DNA from: Fomes fomentarius | Taxonomy: Eukaryota > Basidiomycota > Agaricomycetes > Polyporales > Polyporaceae | Length of the DNA: 64,000 bases | Assembly: GCA_022606135.1 (NCBI GenBank) | Contig: JABYQN010000001.1 | Location: forward strand, 1,116,001 to 1,180,000 | Direction: 5' to 3' | Shown here: one piece after another, positions 27,284-38,300 of the stretch | How positions within the stretch are numbered: position 1 is the stretch's first letter | Layout: each line of letters begins with the position of its first letter | Notes under the pieces: model-generated | Told to the model about the DNA's origin: nothing | Seen by the model: only the letters and a program-made list of their open reading frames with translations | Database searches by the model: none | Position numbers and translations under genes: made by a program

Positions 27284-27671
27284 ATATCAAGATGATAACG
27301 CCCCGATCTTTGTGAACGGTGATCTTATCCATGCGCGGATTCGACGAAAACCACACACCCAAACGAGCACAGTATCCGGGACTTACCGTGGTTGAGCGTT
27401 TATGTCCCGATTCCGGTCCGATCACCTCACGATACTGTGGCATGTAATACTGTGAGAAAAGCATATGTCATGCATTGGTGCCATAACGGCACCGTAACTG
27501 GTGTCACATATGCCCCATGTCTATTCCTATGTAATGTACAGGTATGAGATGGGTGCCTGAATGCACCGAAAATCTCAAGTGGTGCACTCTTTCTGCTTCA
27601 AGTTTTAGTACTCTTCTGTTGGAGGATCAGACTACTATAGTATACTAGCATGAGGAGACCCTCAATTCTCC
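27284..27671. other. MTR4 3' flank up to the repeat island
   Basis: No gene is seen. This stretch holds the MTR4 3' UTR and spacer. Base composition falls toward AT here, and the first transposon end appears at 27674. Confidence 0.5.
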
Positions 27672-27673
27672 TA

Positions 27674-27700
27674 AGGTTAGCCCAGCAGACAAGTGGCCAC
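27674..27700 (+). repeat. Left terminal inverted repeat of the DDE transposon
   Basis: 27 bp matching the reverse complement of 32209-32235 with only a few mismatches in the first six bases. Preceded by TA at 27672-27673. Confidence 0.75.
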
Positions 27701-28500
27701 TATGTCACTGTGACATATCACATGTGTAAGGCATTAAAAAGGTTGTTGGGACAGTTCAGGTGCAGTAATGCACAGTAAGGTGCAGTTAAGTGCAGATGTG
27801 GGCAGTGGAGAGTACATATGTGGGTGTATAATAGAGCATGTATGGTACACTATGGAAGTGGGCTATAAGTAGATGTAAGAAAGTCATCAACTAGTCTCAG
27901 GTGATACCATTGTGGTCAAGCTCCTCAAGAATGCTATTAGGAAGAACTCGATGACCATGGTATTTCTTAGCAGCCCAAGCGTCCTGCTTGCCCAACAGCC
28001 CCTGTTGGTAAGCATCCCTAAAGCAGTGAGAACATGTGTAAAACCTAGGCATGGAGCATCACAAACTATCTTTGAATTGTCACTGTGAAGCCTACCTCTG
28101 AATGGACTTAAGTGGGATGGCATCAAGGGCAGCAATAACATTCTTCTCCAGGTCAACTTTAGCAGATGACTGAGGCATCTCTTGGTAGACATGCTTTGAG
28201 TAGCCCTAGCATTGCTCAATGCAGTTGAGCTCACAATGAAACTTCAGTAAGAAAAGCACCATGAATCCCTGGGACTTGCAATGGCTCTTGAGGATTGACT
28301 TGATATCATGGAAGTCTGGTTCATTGAATAGAAGACATCGGCAGCAGCATGACAGGGTGGGAGGCTTGCATTTATAGTTTGGGCACTGCACTTGGAGTCC
28401 AGATGTGTCATACCCACACTCCTGAAGTATCTGGGCTGTTCCTTTGAATACTTCAGGCTGTGAGTGTTGTGGGCTAAAATACAAGGACTGCAGCTACTCA

Positions 28501-29918
28501 CACTGCGCGCCCAGATAGTCGCGAAAAATGACATGCCAGTTTTACCATAGGAAGTGTCAGAATTGACGGTTTTGGGGGCTTTAGCGCTGCGTGAAATACC
28601 CGATGTAAGGTTGAAGTTCTGTATTGGATTTTTGACATAGAAACTTTCCCTTTAGCGACTTTCCACAGCGCCCGTAAGACGTATATTTCCCCACTTAAGT
28701 TCTCAGTGAGTGTCGGGTTTCCTCCAGCATGCGATCCCTTGAATGCATTGCTCCACTGCATGCAGCCACACCGGTAACGATGCCCTCAAGGAGGCACCTA
28801 AGATGCATAGCATGAATATATATCAAGTGTCGTAGCATACAGGGCAGTATATACATTAGGACTACGATTTCGTTACGTGGCAGTAGGCTGGGGTCAGTGG
28901 CACTTGTGGGGTCTTACCTGACTGCTGAATGGCTTGAAGGAGGCCAGTGCAGGTGGCGCAAGCACTTACAATAGATTGACGGCTCTCGCAGCCCTCCCTC
29001 CTTAGCGCCTTCCCAAAGGACAACTCAGTGCCTACCACGGACACGAGTCACGACAACATGGCAGAGATCCAGATGCACCACAAACATCCAGTGGCTCTGC
29101 TTTGAGAGCGGCGGTGTGATGCAAGCAATCACACACGTCAGGGGCGCACTCTCAAAGAAGAGCCACGGGGCGGGGCAGGGCAGGGTGGCGTGGGGGTGAA
29201 TTGGGGCCATGGAGCTGTTCAATGCTCCTGTCAGTCCTCTGCCCACTAGATACATTTGCGACATACATTTGTGACAGGGAAGCGGATTGCAAGAAACCCT
29301 GGGGGTGATGACTATGACCTGGATAAGACAAATAGGGCCAGGCAGGCTTGGAGTAGCATGTGAGATGGGAGCCGGCTGACAAACAAGGAAAGGCTATAGG
29401 AACCACACACCTTGAGGCAGGGGACCATAGACACAAAAAGATATGACATACCTGAATGAATCCACGAAGAGACCCCAGGTAACCAGTGCACGGAGTGACG
29501 GAGCAACGGAGGACCATAACGTGGCAGCAGATCCTAGCGAAGCAGATTCACTAGAGACCAGATCAAGATGGGTATGGCCAGAACCAGATAGACAGACACA
29601 GTTATAGTGAGAGCACAGAGCACACGAGAATCAAGCAAGCTGCACCCAGACAGGAGAGTCAAGAGTGGACGAAAAATGAACCAAGTTCAAAGCGCCGAGG
29701 GTCTGCATGTGAGAAGCGCCTGCATACAAACAGCCATAAACAGCAACCAGCTGTAGCGCCTATACTGACCGTACTTATGTGCACAATAAGTTGTGTTTGC
29801 AGAGCTCTCCAAATATACAATCAAATCACTACTGCCCAACAAACCCCGACTTTGGGTCGTAAAGTGGCAAAACACCGACATTATATATGACCTTTTACGA
29901 CCTCTGAGGCACATAGTG
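28501..29918. mobile_element. Nonautonomous CACTA-like element nested in the transposase
   Basis: The left end reads CACTGCGCGCCCAGATAGTC. The reverse complement of the right end reads CACTATGTGCCTCAGAGGTC, so the ends are imperfect inverted repeats starting CACT. A 3-bp direct repeat TCA flanks it (28498-28500 and 29919-29921), the target-site size of CACTA elements. Removing the element and one TCA rejoins the transposase frame: GWLPN before, LYFSPQHS after, with one TAG between. No ORF inside resembles a transposase, so it is probably nonautonomous (1,418 bp). Confidence 0.7.
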
Positions 29919-30419
29919 TCATTAGGAAGCCACCCATCAGCCATCTGGCTCTTCTCCTTCAAGATCTTCCCATCTGGGCCATAAACAGGCTTTCCATCAG
30001 ATCCAATGACATTCTTTTCCATGCTAAACATTGGCTTCTCCAGACTAGTTGGCTTCATTGTGTGATAGGCAGATAGAGCATCAGCAGCCTGCTTGAGATG
30101 AGTGGGAGCATTGTTGAAGATGAAGATGTGCCATTCATTAGGGTAGTGTCATGATAGGATATCCATGGCAGTGGTAGCATGTGCAAGGATCTCCTCATGG
30201 GTGAAGTATCCATCATGGTTCTTGCCAGGACAGAAGAGTATGTGGGCAGCCTCCTTGCCATCTGGTGAATGAAGCCAGCCATATTTGGCAGACATAAGGT
30301 CCACTGCCATTAGAGAGACTTCTTCCCCTTTTGCCTATGGGACAGCCTTCTTGGACTTATGGACCCATTGCCAGACACAGCAATCATATGCATAGAATAT
30401 AGAATCATCATGCCACTAG

Positions 30420-30692
30420 TGTTGGAACATGAGTTTTTCTGGGTATGACCGATGACATATCTGGTCTGGACGATCCCCTATTGTTGTATGATAAGCCCCT
30501 GTATGTTACCGCTTATGGACTTATTGGTACCTTAGTTATGTCCTGATTTGGTCATTTACATTCCTTTAAGTTACTTATAAGGCTCGCACATCACTCTGTA
30601 TTCCTTACGCGTTTGCTTGGTACAAACACGAATTCATCCTATCGTTGCTCGCTTCCCTGCTCTCTCGTGCGCTCGCTCTGCTTGCTTCAATA
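30420..30692. repeat. Solo LTR, Copia-like, with 5-bp target duplication
   Basis: 273 bp starting TGTTGGAACATG and ending GCTTCAATA. It is flanked by the direct repeat ACTAG (30415-30419 and 30693-30697). It interrupts the DDE transposase pseudogene just before the first catalytic motif. The 3' end is CAATA rather than the canonical CAACA. The element family is different from the two Copia families further right. Confidence 0.65.
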
Positions 30693-32208
30693 ACTAGTAT
30701 ACAACATGTTGCTCAAGCAGGCAGGGTGCATCATCAGGCATAGGAACTTCATTGCCTTCTGCATCCCACTTGCAGACATGTGGATCTAGAAGGGCAATCT
30801 CAGGGAGGAAGGAGTCTTGTCAGCAGCTGACAACATTGGCATGATCATGCCCATGGACAAATTAGCCACTGGGAGTCTTTGTCCATTGGTATTCAAGTGT
30901 GTGCATCCAGACTTGGGCTATTGAGAGAGAAACAGGCTTGGTGATGTTGAACTGAAGTAAGTTTGCAGGCTCAGCCATGAAATGTACAATGTCCATGGCT
31001 CGAACATATTTGCTGACACTTTGAAGGTGCTCACTGATTGCCTGCTTCAAGTCTGGATGCTTTTCAATCAAAGATTGCATCCATGTGTTCTCAGGAGTGT
31101 GGGGAAGGGCATGTCAATCAGCAAGAAACTGACATGTCCAACTGTGCAGCTTTCTTCAGGTTGGATGGCTCTGATCCCATGCAACAGCAGTTGTCATTGC
31201 AAGAGTGCCCCATTTGCTTTGTATCGCCACATTTGACAAAAGCAGAGAGGAACATCTTCATCTGCCACATCCTTCCAAGAAGGTGGTCATTGCCAGTAAA
31301 GTGCTTAAAGCTGTGCCCCTTCTTCTGGTCCAGAGGTCTGATGAGAGCATCAAGATCTAGGAGCACAGATGCTGCTGTTTTGATCAGAGGCGGTAAATTG
31401 AAGTGTGAACAACTTGAGGCTGCCAGTGATGTCACCAGCATTGCACCAGTGTGACTTGAGGATGGTGCCACACTTGGACTTTGAGCAGTTGTAGCTGATT
31501 GCAGGCTTACTGGACTTGAATGACAAGGGGAAGTGTACTGAGGAGATGGGGTGCTAGGACATGGTGGTGGCACATGAAATGGGAATGGGATGGGGGGACT
31601 GGTAGGCTCCAGCTCCCAGGTTGGCTGCATAATCTCCGAGGCCACTTCCTGGAAGTTCTTGTGTGCTTTTATTGCATGCTGGTGGTGCCTCTCCAAGACT
31701 TCTATGGGGCTCTCTGGGATCTTTGACAGGGGTAGGCAGTCAGTGGGAAATTCAGTGACAACCTGTGGGTGCACAATAATACCTCTGGGGCCAGTGCTAG
31801 GATCATTATTCTCTTTGTTTGACCTGGGACAAGTTGCAAGTTTTGGTTTCTTGTTGGCATAATCACTGAGACTTGCTATTGATACCTGAGCACACTGTGA
31901 TCCTTTCAGCATTGTGTCCCAGAGCCCAGTGCAAAAGAGAAAAGTGTAGTTTGTGATGTGGGATATTCAACTAACACTGTTGGACATATATTAGGTGCCC
32001 AGTTGCTTCCTGTGCTACAGAATCTGCATCTCCTCCAAGGCAAAGTCAATTCTTGCAAATCAAAAGCTGTACAACTGTGAGAAACACATATTTGCATAGA
32101 GTTACAGTCACAATCTTTGTGTGAACTGAGTGTAGCCCAAGCCTATAGTTTTTGACCTTTTCCACCCAGCCAAAACTGGCCTAGCATGACAGTTCCACAT
32201 GACATGAT

Positions 32209-32235
32209 GTGGCCACTTGTCTGCTGGGCCAATCT
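32209..32235 (-). repeat. Right terminal inverted repeat of the DDE transposon
   Basis: Mirror of the left end; contains GTGGCCACTTGTCTGCTGGGCC (read on the + strand, named by its ends GTGGCC to GGGCC). Followed by TA at 32236-32237. Confidence 0.75.
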
Positions 32236-32264
32236 TAGGTTCTTAGGACTTTGTAATATTAGCA
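32236..32264. other. Spacer
   Basis: 29 bp between the DDE transposon end and the adjacent LTR relic; nothing recognised. Confidence 0.4.
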
Positions 32265-32747
32265 GCAGTGTGCCTCAGAGCAATCCCAATGGCCTGTGTC
32301 AAGCTCTGTGAAGTCTTATATATTGCAGAAATAATACTACCCACCTGTGTCAAGCTCTGTGAAGTCTTAAGAGACACCAGAGCTCGACACAGCGACTGTC
32401 TACGAGGCAGGTGCCTGTGGGAAACAACTGTACAGTACTTCCAAACATAGGAATCCACAAAACATACAGAAGCACTCAAAGAAAATTTCATGGAGGGGGC
32501 AGGAGTCAATGCATGGCCTAGCGCTCTTAACCGAGGCACGGGGCGCCCGTGGTGACCCTGTGTGATTATTTGCATAGCCACAGGTCGAATAGGGAAGGAG
32601 GGATAAATCGGCGAAGATAATGCTGCAAAGGAGTGCACTTGGACAGTGTGGAATGAAGAAAGGGAATCGCCCATGAAAGAAGTGGGCAGCACCCCCAGAG
32701 ACTATTCTGGGGGCTTGACTAGGGCACAGGACCCATGAGGTCCAACA
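32265..32747 (-). repeat. Diverged Copia-1 solo LTR (relic)
   Basis: On the minus strand it starts TGTTGGACCTCATGGG (at 32747) and matches the LTRs of the Copia-1 elements at 34.9, 40.2 and 44.2 kb, with many transitions. It carries an extra segment of about 45 bp near the start that is also present in the copy at 52792. The far end is truncated (GCAGTG instead of the full TGTTGACTGCAG end) and no target duplication is seen, so it is an old copy. Confidence 0.8.
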
Positions 32748-33095
32748 TTTGATTCACAGATGGGCCAACAAGATTCCAGTCCTGTATTCCATATCAACTC
32801 TGATTGTTTTGGAATTTTGCACACATATTCTGTCCATATCATTGATTTAACATGCAGATTTTGAGAGCAATACATAATGAACAGCTGCTGTTATAAGCCA
32901 AGCGTGAGTGGGGTTTGCAGACTGCTTAGGGAACCCTGTGGCTGTGCATAAGCACTGGAGTTTGCTTAGCTCTTAGGACTTCTTAGGTCCCATATAAGAG
33001 ATTTAAGAGAATCAGTGATCTTCTGATGCACCTATGTACAGATTTACAGCCAGAATTAACCAGAGCTTCCTGGTCTAGTGCACTTGTTCTAAGGG
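32748..33095. other. No gene recognised
   Basis: AT-rich spacer without open frames of interest or clear repeat structure. Confidence 0.4.
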
Positions 33096-33469
33096 GGGAG
33101 AACAGAGAAACTTGTCTAAGTTCAGCAAAAGTGGTATTATATCATATACACTTTCAAGCTATTACAAGCCAGCATGGTGCAGTGGTCTGAGATGTCTTAT
33201 TATATGCACTTGAATGTGAGTGGTCCAGGTTTGAACCTGAGTGGTGCAGTGTATTTTATAATCCTCTCCTGTGACTAAGCCTGCTTTTTTGGGAAATCAA
33301 ATGCCCACATCCATATCTCACCCCTAAGGTGTTCAAATATGGGTGTGGTATATATTTATTTACTCCCAGATTGCTCTGGTCCACTGATAACTAGGGCTTA
33401 CAACCGGATACATCCCCAATGCCCTCAGTCCCACTTATGGGTCACTTATAGAACTTGTTGGATGGTGTA
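33096..33469 (+). repeat. SINE-like repeat, copy 1, with tRNA-like head
   Basis: The unit begins with a G-run and GGGGGGAGAACA, then has a region resembling a tRNA-Leu/Ser gene. An A-box-like GGTGCAGTGGTCTGAG lies near 33178 and a B-box-like GGTTTGAACC near 33230. A body shared with the next two copies follows (CCCACATC...CCTCACCCC..GGTGTTCAAA). The tRNA-like part does not fold into a complete tRNA by eye, so it is called a repeat, not a tRNA gene. Confidence 0.55.
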
Positions 33470-33840
33470 GGGGGGGAGAACATAGAAAATTTGTATCATA
33501 TTGTGAATACTTAAAAAGATTTACAGGGTGCTGTAGTGTTGTGGTCTACAAGCACCTGTCTTGGTGCTTTGTGTCTGGGATGGTGCAGGTTTAATCCTTG
33601 TCAGTGGAAAGCCTAAGTTTGCAATCCTCCCCTTTGCCCAAGCCTGCTTATTCAGGAAAGCAAGCACCCACATCTATACCTCACACTTATGGTGTTCAAA
33701 AACTGCATTAATAAATATTGATTTACCCCCCAATTGCTTAGGTTAACTGATATCTGTGGCTTACAATCTGGATACCTTCCCAATGTGCTTAGTCCCACTT
33801 GTAAACCCCGTTGTGCTGTCTACACCATCCAATGAGCTCT
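33470..33840 (+). repeat. SINE-like repeat, copy 2, tandem to copy 1
   Basis: Starts with the same GGGGGGAGAACATAGAAA motif. The head GGGTGCTGTAGTGTTGTGGT is followed by a B-box-like GGTTTAATCC near 33590, and the body matches copy 1 throughout (AAGCCTGCTTATTCAGGAAA etc.). The spacing of about 374 bp makes copies 1 and 2 a tandem pair. Confidence 0.55.
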
Positions 33841-33844
33841 ATAA

Positions 33845-34130
33845 GTTGTCTATAACTGAGACAGAGGGCATTGGGGAAGTATCCATGTTGTAAGCCCCAG
33901 TTATTGGTTGACCTGAGCAATGTAGGGTAAATAAGTATATGTTCCCACAATATCTGACACCAAAAGTGAGGTATGGATGCAGGCACTCAATTGCTGCAAA
34001 AGGCAAGGTTAAGCACAGGGGAGGATCACAAAATGCATTGCACTATGGAGAGTCAAACCTGCAGCATTGGCATTTCAGTGCCACTGGTGAAGCAAGTCAT
34101 ACCACTACATGCCCAAATCAGAAATGAGCC
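33845..34130 (-). repeat. SINE-like repeat, copy 3, inverted
   Basis: The reverse complement of this stretch follows copies 1 and 2 from the tRNA-like head (GGCATGTAGTGGTATGACTTG, B-box-like GCAGGTTTGACTC) through the body (GATCCTCCCCTGTGC, CATACCTCAC) to GGATACTTCCCCAATGCCC. It is the inverted partner of copy 2. Confidence 0.5.
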
Positions 34131-34896
34131 ACTTTTAGGTTGGTCCAGAAATTGTCACAATGTGTCCATACAATTCATGTTTGTTGTCCCATCCATGACC
34201 TATCAAAAAGTCTGCTGACAGCCACTATGTGATGGTCTTCATGTCACTTTGTGTGTGCCAAGAGGCAAGGGATATGTCTGATAGTGACTGCACTTTGACC
34301 AGATATACATATCTATATCTATACAGGGTTGGGTTTCAGATGTTGGCAGTGGATCAGGACATGGGATACATCTACAGTATCACAATTTGTTGTATAGGAC
34401 CTTCCCTCTCAAGTTGTATCAAACCCTCATTGAATGGCTGTACCAGACCATTGGTTAATCAGTGTATCAGCTAATGTCCTATACATATCAGGTGTAGCAT
34501 ACCATGGTATTGTCATGGCATATGGCAGATATTAGACTGATAGGCAGGCGAAACAGCATCAATTGGCAAGTATGAAAAGACCACACCAGTAATGCACCAG
34601 AGTCAGGAATTGGCAAAGATGCCCATGGATAACATACTGCATGGCAAGTGATGACAACAGATAGCCAGATATGAAGGAAGCTTACACTGCAATAGTCCTA
34701 CAGTACAAACAATACATACTGGTGGAAGTGAGCCAACATTTCTGTCCCCACAACATCATACCTCTGCCACTCATCAGAGAGATCCTGCTGTTTGATCCAC
34801 TCTGTGATGGATGTGCCATCAAATGCGATCTTGTGGTCCCACATCAGCCAGTTGTTGTGAGGGAATTCAGGGTATGCTGCAACAAAGGCAATCCAA
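34131..34896. other. No gene recognised
   Basis: AT-rich spacer with only short open frames. It is the left flank of the Copia-1A insertion. Confidence 0.4.
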
Positions 34897-35352
34897 CATT
34901 GACTGCAGTGTGCCTCAGAGCAATCACAATGGCCTATGTTGAGCTCTGTGAAGTCTGATATATTGCAGAAATAATACTACCCACCTATGTCGAGCTCTGT
35001 GAAGTTTGAGAGACACCAGAGCTCGACACAGCGACTGTCTACGGCGCAGAAGCGCGTGGGAAACAACTATACAGTACTTCCAAACATGGGAATCAACAAA
35101 ACATACAGAAGCGCTCAAAGAAAAAATTCATGGAGGGCGCAGGAGTCAATGCACGGGCTAGCGCTTTTAAACTGAGGCGCGGGGCGCCCGTCGCGACCCT
35201 GTGTGAATATTTGCACAGCCACAGGTCGAATAGGGAAGGAGGGAAAAATCGGCAAAGATAATGGTGCAGTGAAGGAATTAGGGAATGTGTGGAAGGCTGA
35301 ATGAAAACAAACCATGGACTTGGCTAGGGCACAACACCCATGAGGTCCAACA
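34897..35352 (-). repeat. 3' LTR of Copia-1A
   Basis: About 455 bp. Begins TGTTGGACCTCATGGG on the minus strand. Nearly identical to the LTRs at 40224-40677 and 44246-44701. The last two or three bases are altered. Confidence 0.9.
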
Positions 35353-35360
35353 CTCCCCCC
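35353..35360 (-). promoter_or_regulatory. Polypurine tract of Copia-1A
   Basis: GGGGGGAG immediately before the 3' LTR on the minus strand; the expected plus-strand primer for reverse transcription. Confidence 0.75.
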
Positions 35361-35367
35361 TGACCAG

Positions 35368-38300
35368 TCAAGTCCCCAACCCAAGCATCTTCACCATCTC
35401 CAGCACCTTGGGCTTAGGCAGGGACTTGGTGAGGATGTCCGCCGGCATGTCTGAAGTGCGGAGGTGCTCAATCTCAATCCGCCCTTTGGCTACCTCATCC
35501 TGCAGCCAGTAAAAGCGCAGATCGAGGTGCTTCATGCGCCCATGGTGCTCAGGATTTTTCGCAACAGAGAGAGCAGAGAGGTTGTCGATGCGGAGCCTGG
35601 ATGCGGAGGAGACATCAAAGCCAAACTCCGTGAGCAGGTTGCGAAGCCAAAGTATTTCCTGGCCGGCGGAGACCGCTGCGACGAATTCCGCCTCTGTGGT
35701 GGACAGCGCAACAATTGTCTGCAGACGACTCGACCAGGAGATCGCACCAGTACCCATCTTGATCACATAGCCAGAGGTGGAGCGACCAGTGTCAGGACAG
35801 CCAGCATGGTCCGCGTCGGTGAAGGAGGTGAAGAGCTCAGCGTTGGGTGAAGGGGAGTAGGTGAGCTTGTAGTCAAGAGTGCCCTTGATGTAGCGGAAGA
35901 GATGCTTGACTGCCTTCCAGTGCGTCACCCCGGGATTCTGGGAGAAACGCGCAAGGTTGCCCACAGTGCGAGAGATGTCCGGGCGCGTCGCTACAGCAAG
36001 ATAGAAAAGAGAGCCAACAGCCTGGTTGTAGGGAATGTCCTGCATGTCGCGCGCATCAGCTGGCGACGAGGGAGCCATCTCTGCGCTGAGACGGAGGCCT
36101 GGGTCCATGGGAGTGCCCACCGGGTCACAGTCTGCAAAGCCATAGCGGTCGAGGATGTCAAGGGTGTACTGGCGCTGTGAAATGGACAGGGAACGCGTCG
36201 AGCGGTCGCGCTCAATCTTGACACCCAGGAGCCAGGACGTAGGACCAAGGTCTCACAATTTGAAGTGCGCACGGAGGTCGTCCTTGACGCGCTGGATGGC
36301 CACTTTGGACTTGCCAGCAATGGTGATGTCATCGACAAAGACAGGGATGATAAGACACACTCCGTCGCGCAGATAGACCCAGACACTGTGCTCGCAGACC
36401 AGGCGCGAAAATCCAAGCTTGAGCAGGACCTCGTGCAGCTTCTCATGCCAGCAGCGACCAGCCTGCTTGAGGCCATAGAGAGCCTTGCGGAGGCGCCACA
36501 CCCACTGCGGAGTCTTCTCCTCGAAGCCCTCAGGTTGCTGCATGTACACCTCCTCCTTGAGCTCGCCGTTGAGATAGGCAGAGGAGATGTCCACAGACTT
36601 GAGTTCGAGGTCTTCGAGTGCAGCAAGAGCGAGGATAGCGCGGATGGAGGCCCACTTGGGTGTAGGAGCAAAGGTCTCGTTGTAGTCGAAGCCAGGGCGC
36701 TGGGAGAAGCCCTTTGCGACAAGACGGCCCTTGTATCGCTCAATGGAGCCGTCCGCATTGCGCTTGACGTGGAACACCCAGCGCGAGCCAATAGCTTTGC
36801 GACCGGGCGGAAGCTGCACAAGTTCAAAGGTGCCGTTCTCGACAAGGGACTGGATCTCGTCCTGCGCAGCCTTGAGCCACTTGTCGCGCTCGTCTGGCGG
36901 AAGCCTCATCGCATCAGAGATAGAGCATGGCTCGCCGTGCTGCTCTTGCGCTGCCTTGAGCGCATGCTCAACCACAGACTCAAATGCGACCTCCAGTGCA
37001 TCGTCGTATGACAGGAAGTCGTCGCGCTCACCAGTGTAGACATGTTCAATGCCCGCAAGCATCGCTCCAACAGTGCACTCCAGTCCGTCCTCGTGATCGC
37101 GTCCGAGGAGGTCAAGCTCATCGTCCGAGGATGTTGGAGACGGCGGAGGTGAAGGAGAGAGCGGTATGCACGGAACTGGACTGGGATTGGGTCAACTGGT
37201 GCGTCAATGAGTGGGTCTGGTGAAGGCGAGTGACACTGTGGAGTGTCGTCGCGCTCAGAGGGCTCTGGAGTGGGAGCAGGTGACGTGTGGATGCGGAGGC
37301 GCTGCGGAACACGGTTCTCTCGCTCGAGCTGCTGGTTGTTCAGTGAGCCTGTGTAGCGAGTGGAGCGCGCTGGGAGCTTGCGTGCGAGCGCAGGATATGG
37401 CCTGAAGCCGCCATGACCGTCCGCTTCATGGTGAGCGGACAGCGCGCCCGAGCGAGATGCTGGGCGAGGTGGAGGTGCAGCGCGCGGCGCAGGAGGCGCA
37501 GGAGGTGCTGGAGGACTCGGACTGCGTGGTGGTGCATCCGGGGATGGTGCGCGCGGCTCTGGAGGTGCAGGCGGAGCATTTTGCGGTGCAGGAGGTGCGG
37601 GCGGAGCGTTTTCTGGTGCAGGAGGTGCAGGAGGTGCAGGATCATCTGGATCATCTCCCCCCTGATCGTGCAGCTCTGGCACATCCTCAGTGTCGTCGGG
37701 CGCATCGTCCGCATGCTCTCCGTCGCTGGGAATGTCCACTTCGTCCAGAGGCAGCCCAAAGACATTGATAGAGGGCGAGTTACCAGGAAAGCAGCGCTCA
37801 TCGAATACAGCATGCGAGGAGATGAGAAACTTCTTCGCAGCTGGATCCCAGAACCGCCAGGCTTTGGTGCCCTCAGGATAGCCGACAAAGATGCATTTGC
37901 GCGTGTGAGGCTGCAGCGCTTTGCGGTCCTTCTTGCGCACAAGCACATAGGCCAGGCAGCCGAAGACATGGAAGTAGGACACATCTGGTTTGCGTCCGTC
38001 GCGTTTCCAGGCAGTGTAAGGGATGCCGCCGCCCAGTGCAGAGGTAGGCATGCGGTTGCGAGTGTGGACAAGGTGGAAACGGCGTGACCCCAGAACGACG
38101 GAGGCAACTTGGCCTGAGAGAGAAGAGCTGTTGCGCCCTCAGCAATGGTGCGGTTTGCTCGCTCCGCAACACCGTTCTGGTGCGGCTCATCTGGCTCTGT
38201 GTGCTGGCGATGGATGCCGTGCTCAGCGCAGAAGTCAGTGTACTCCTGGCCAATGTACTCGCCGCCCTTGTCGTCGCGCGTGGCCTTGATTCACAGGAGG

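Larger units (their letters stand above)
27890..31912 (-). pseudogene. Degenerate DDE transposase, split by two later insertions
   Basis: Read on the minus strand, fragments of one basidiomycete DDE transposase follow in order. First comes a Pro/Ser-rich N-terminal part (31912-31118), then HPDLKQAISEHLQSVSKYVR and AQVWMHTLEYQWTKTPSG (31080-30862). Next are the first catalytic region WHDDSIFYAYD (about 30415), AKYGWLHSPDGKEAAHILF, the second catalytic region FIFNNAPTHLKQ (about 30110), KPVYGPDGKILKEKSQMADG (about 29960), LYFSPQHSQPEVFKG, CCCRCLLFNEPDF (about 28330) and the third region KFHCELNCIEQC (about 28215). It ends with GLLGKQDAWAAKKYHGHR. In-frame stops occur (for example TAG after CIEQC where the family has Trp). 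The second catalytic Asp appears as Asn. The fragments are not a functional gene. Confidence 0.8.
27674..32235 (-). mobile_element. Dead DDE DNA transposon (Tc1/IS630-like family of mushrooms) with nested insertions
   Basis: The two ends carry matching terminal inverted repeats: 27674 begins AGGTTAGCCCAGCAGAC and the reverse complement ending at 32235 begins AGATTGGCCCAGCAGAC. Both then share AAGTGGCCAC. Each end is flanked by TA (27672-27673 and 32236-32237), the duplication expected of IS630/Tc1-type elements. The interior holds one transposase pseudogene on the minus strand. A 1,418-bp element and a 273-bp solo LTR are inserted in it. Without them and their target duplications, the transposon would be about 2.86 kb. 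Boundaries are inferred from the sequence alone. Confidence 0.75.

Noticed and set aside
29025..29517. Open frames inside the CACTA-like element (up to 121 codons)
   Set aside because: No resemblance to a transposase or cargo gene; too short and not conserved in form.
33170..33240. A tRNA gene
   Set aside because: A- and B-box-like motifs are present but no full acceptor, D and anticodon arms could be drawn, and the same head recurs in two further repeat copies. Treated as a SINE-like head.
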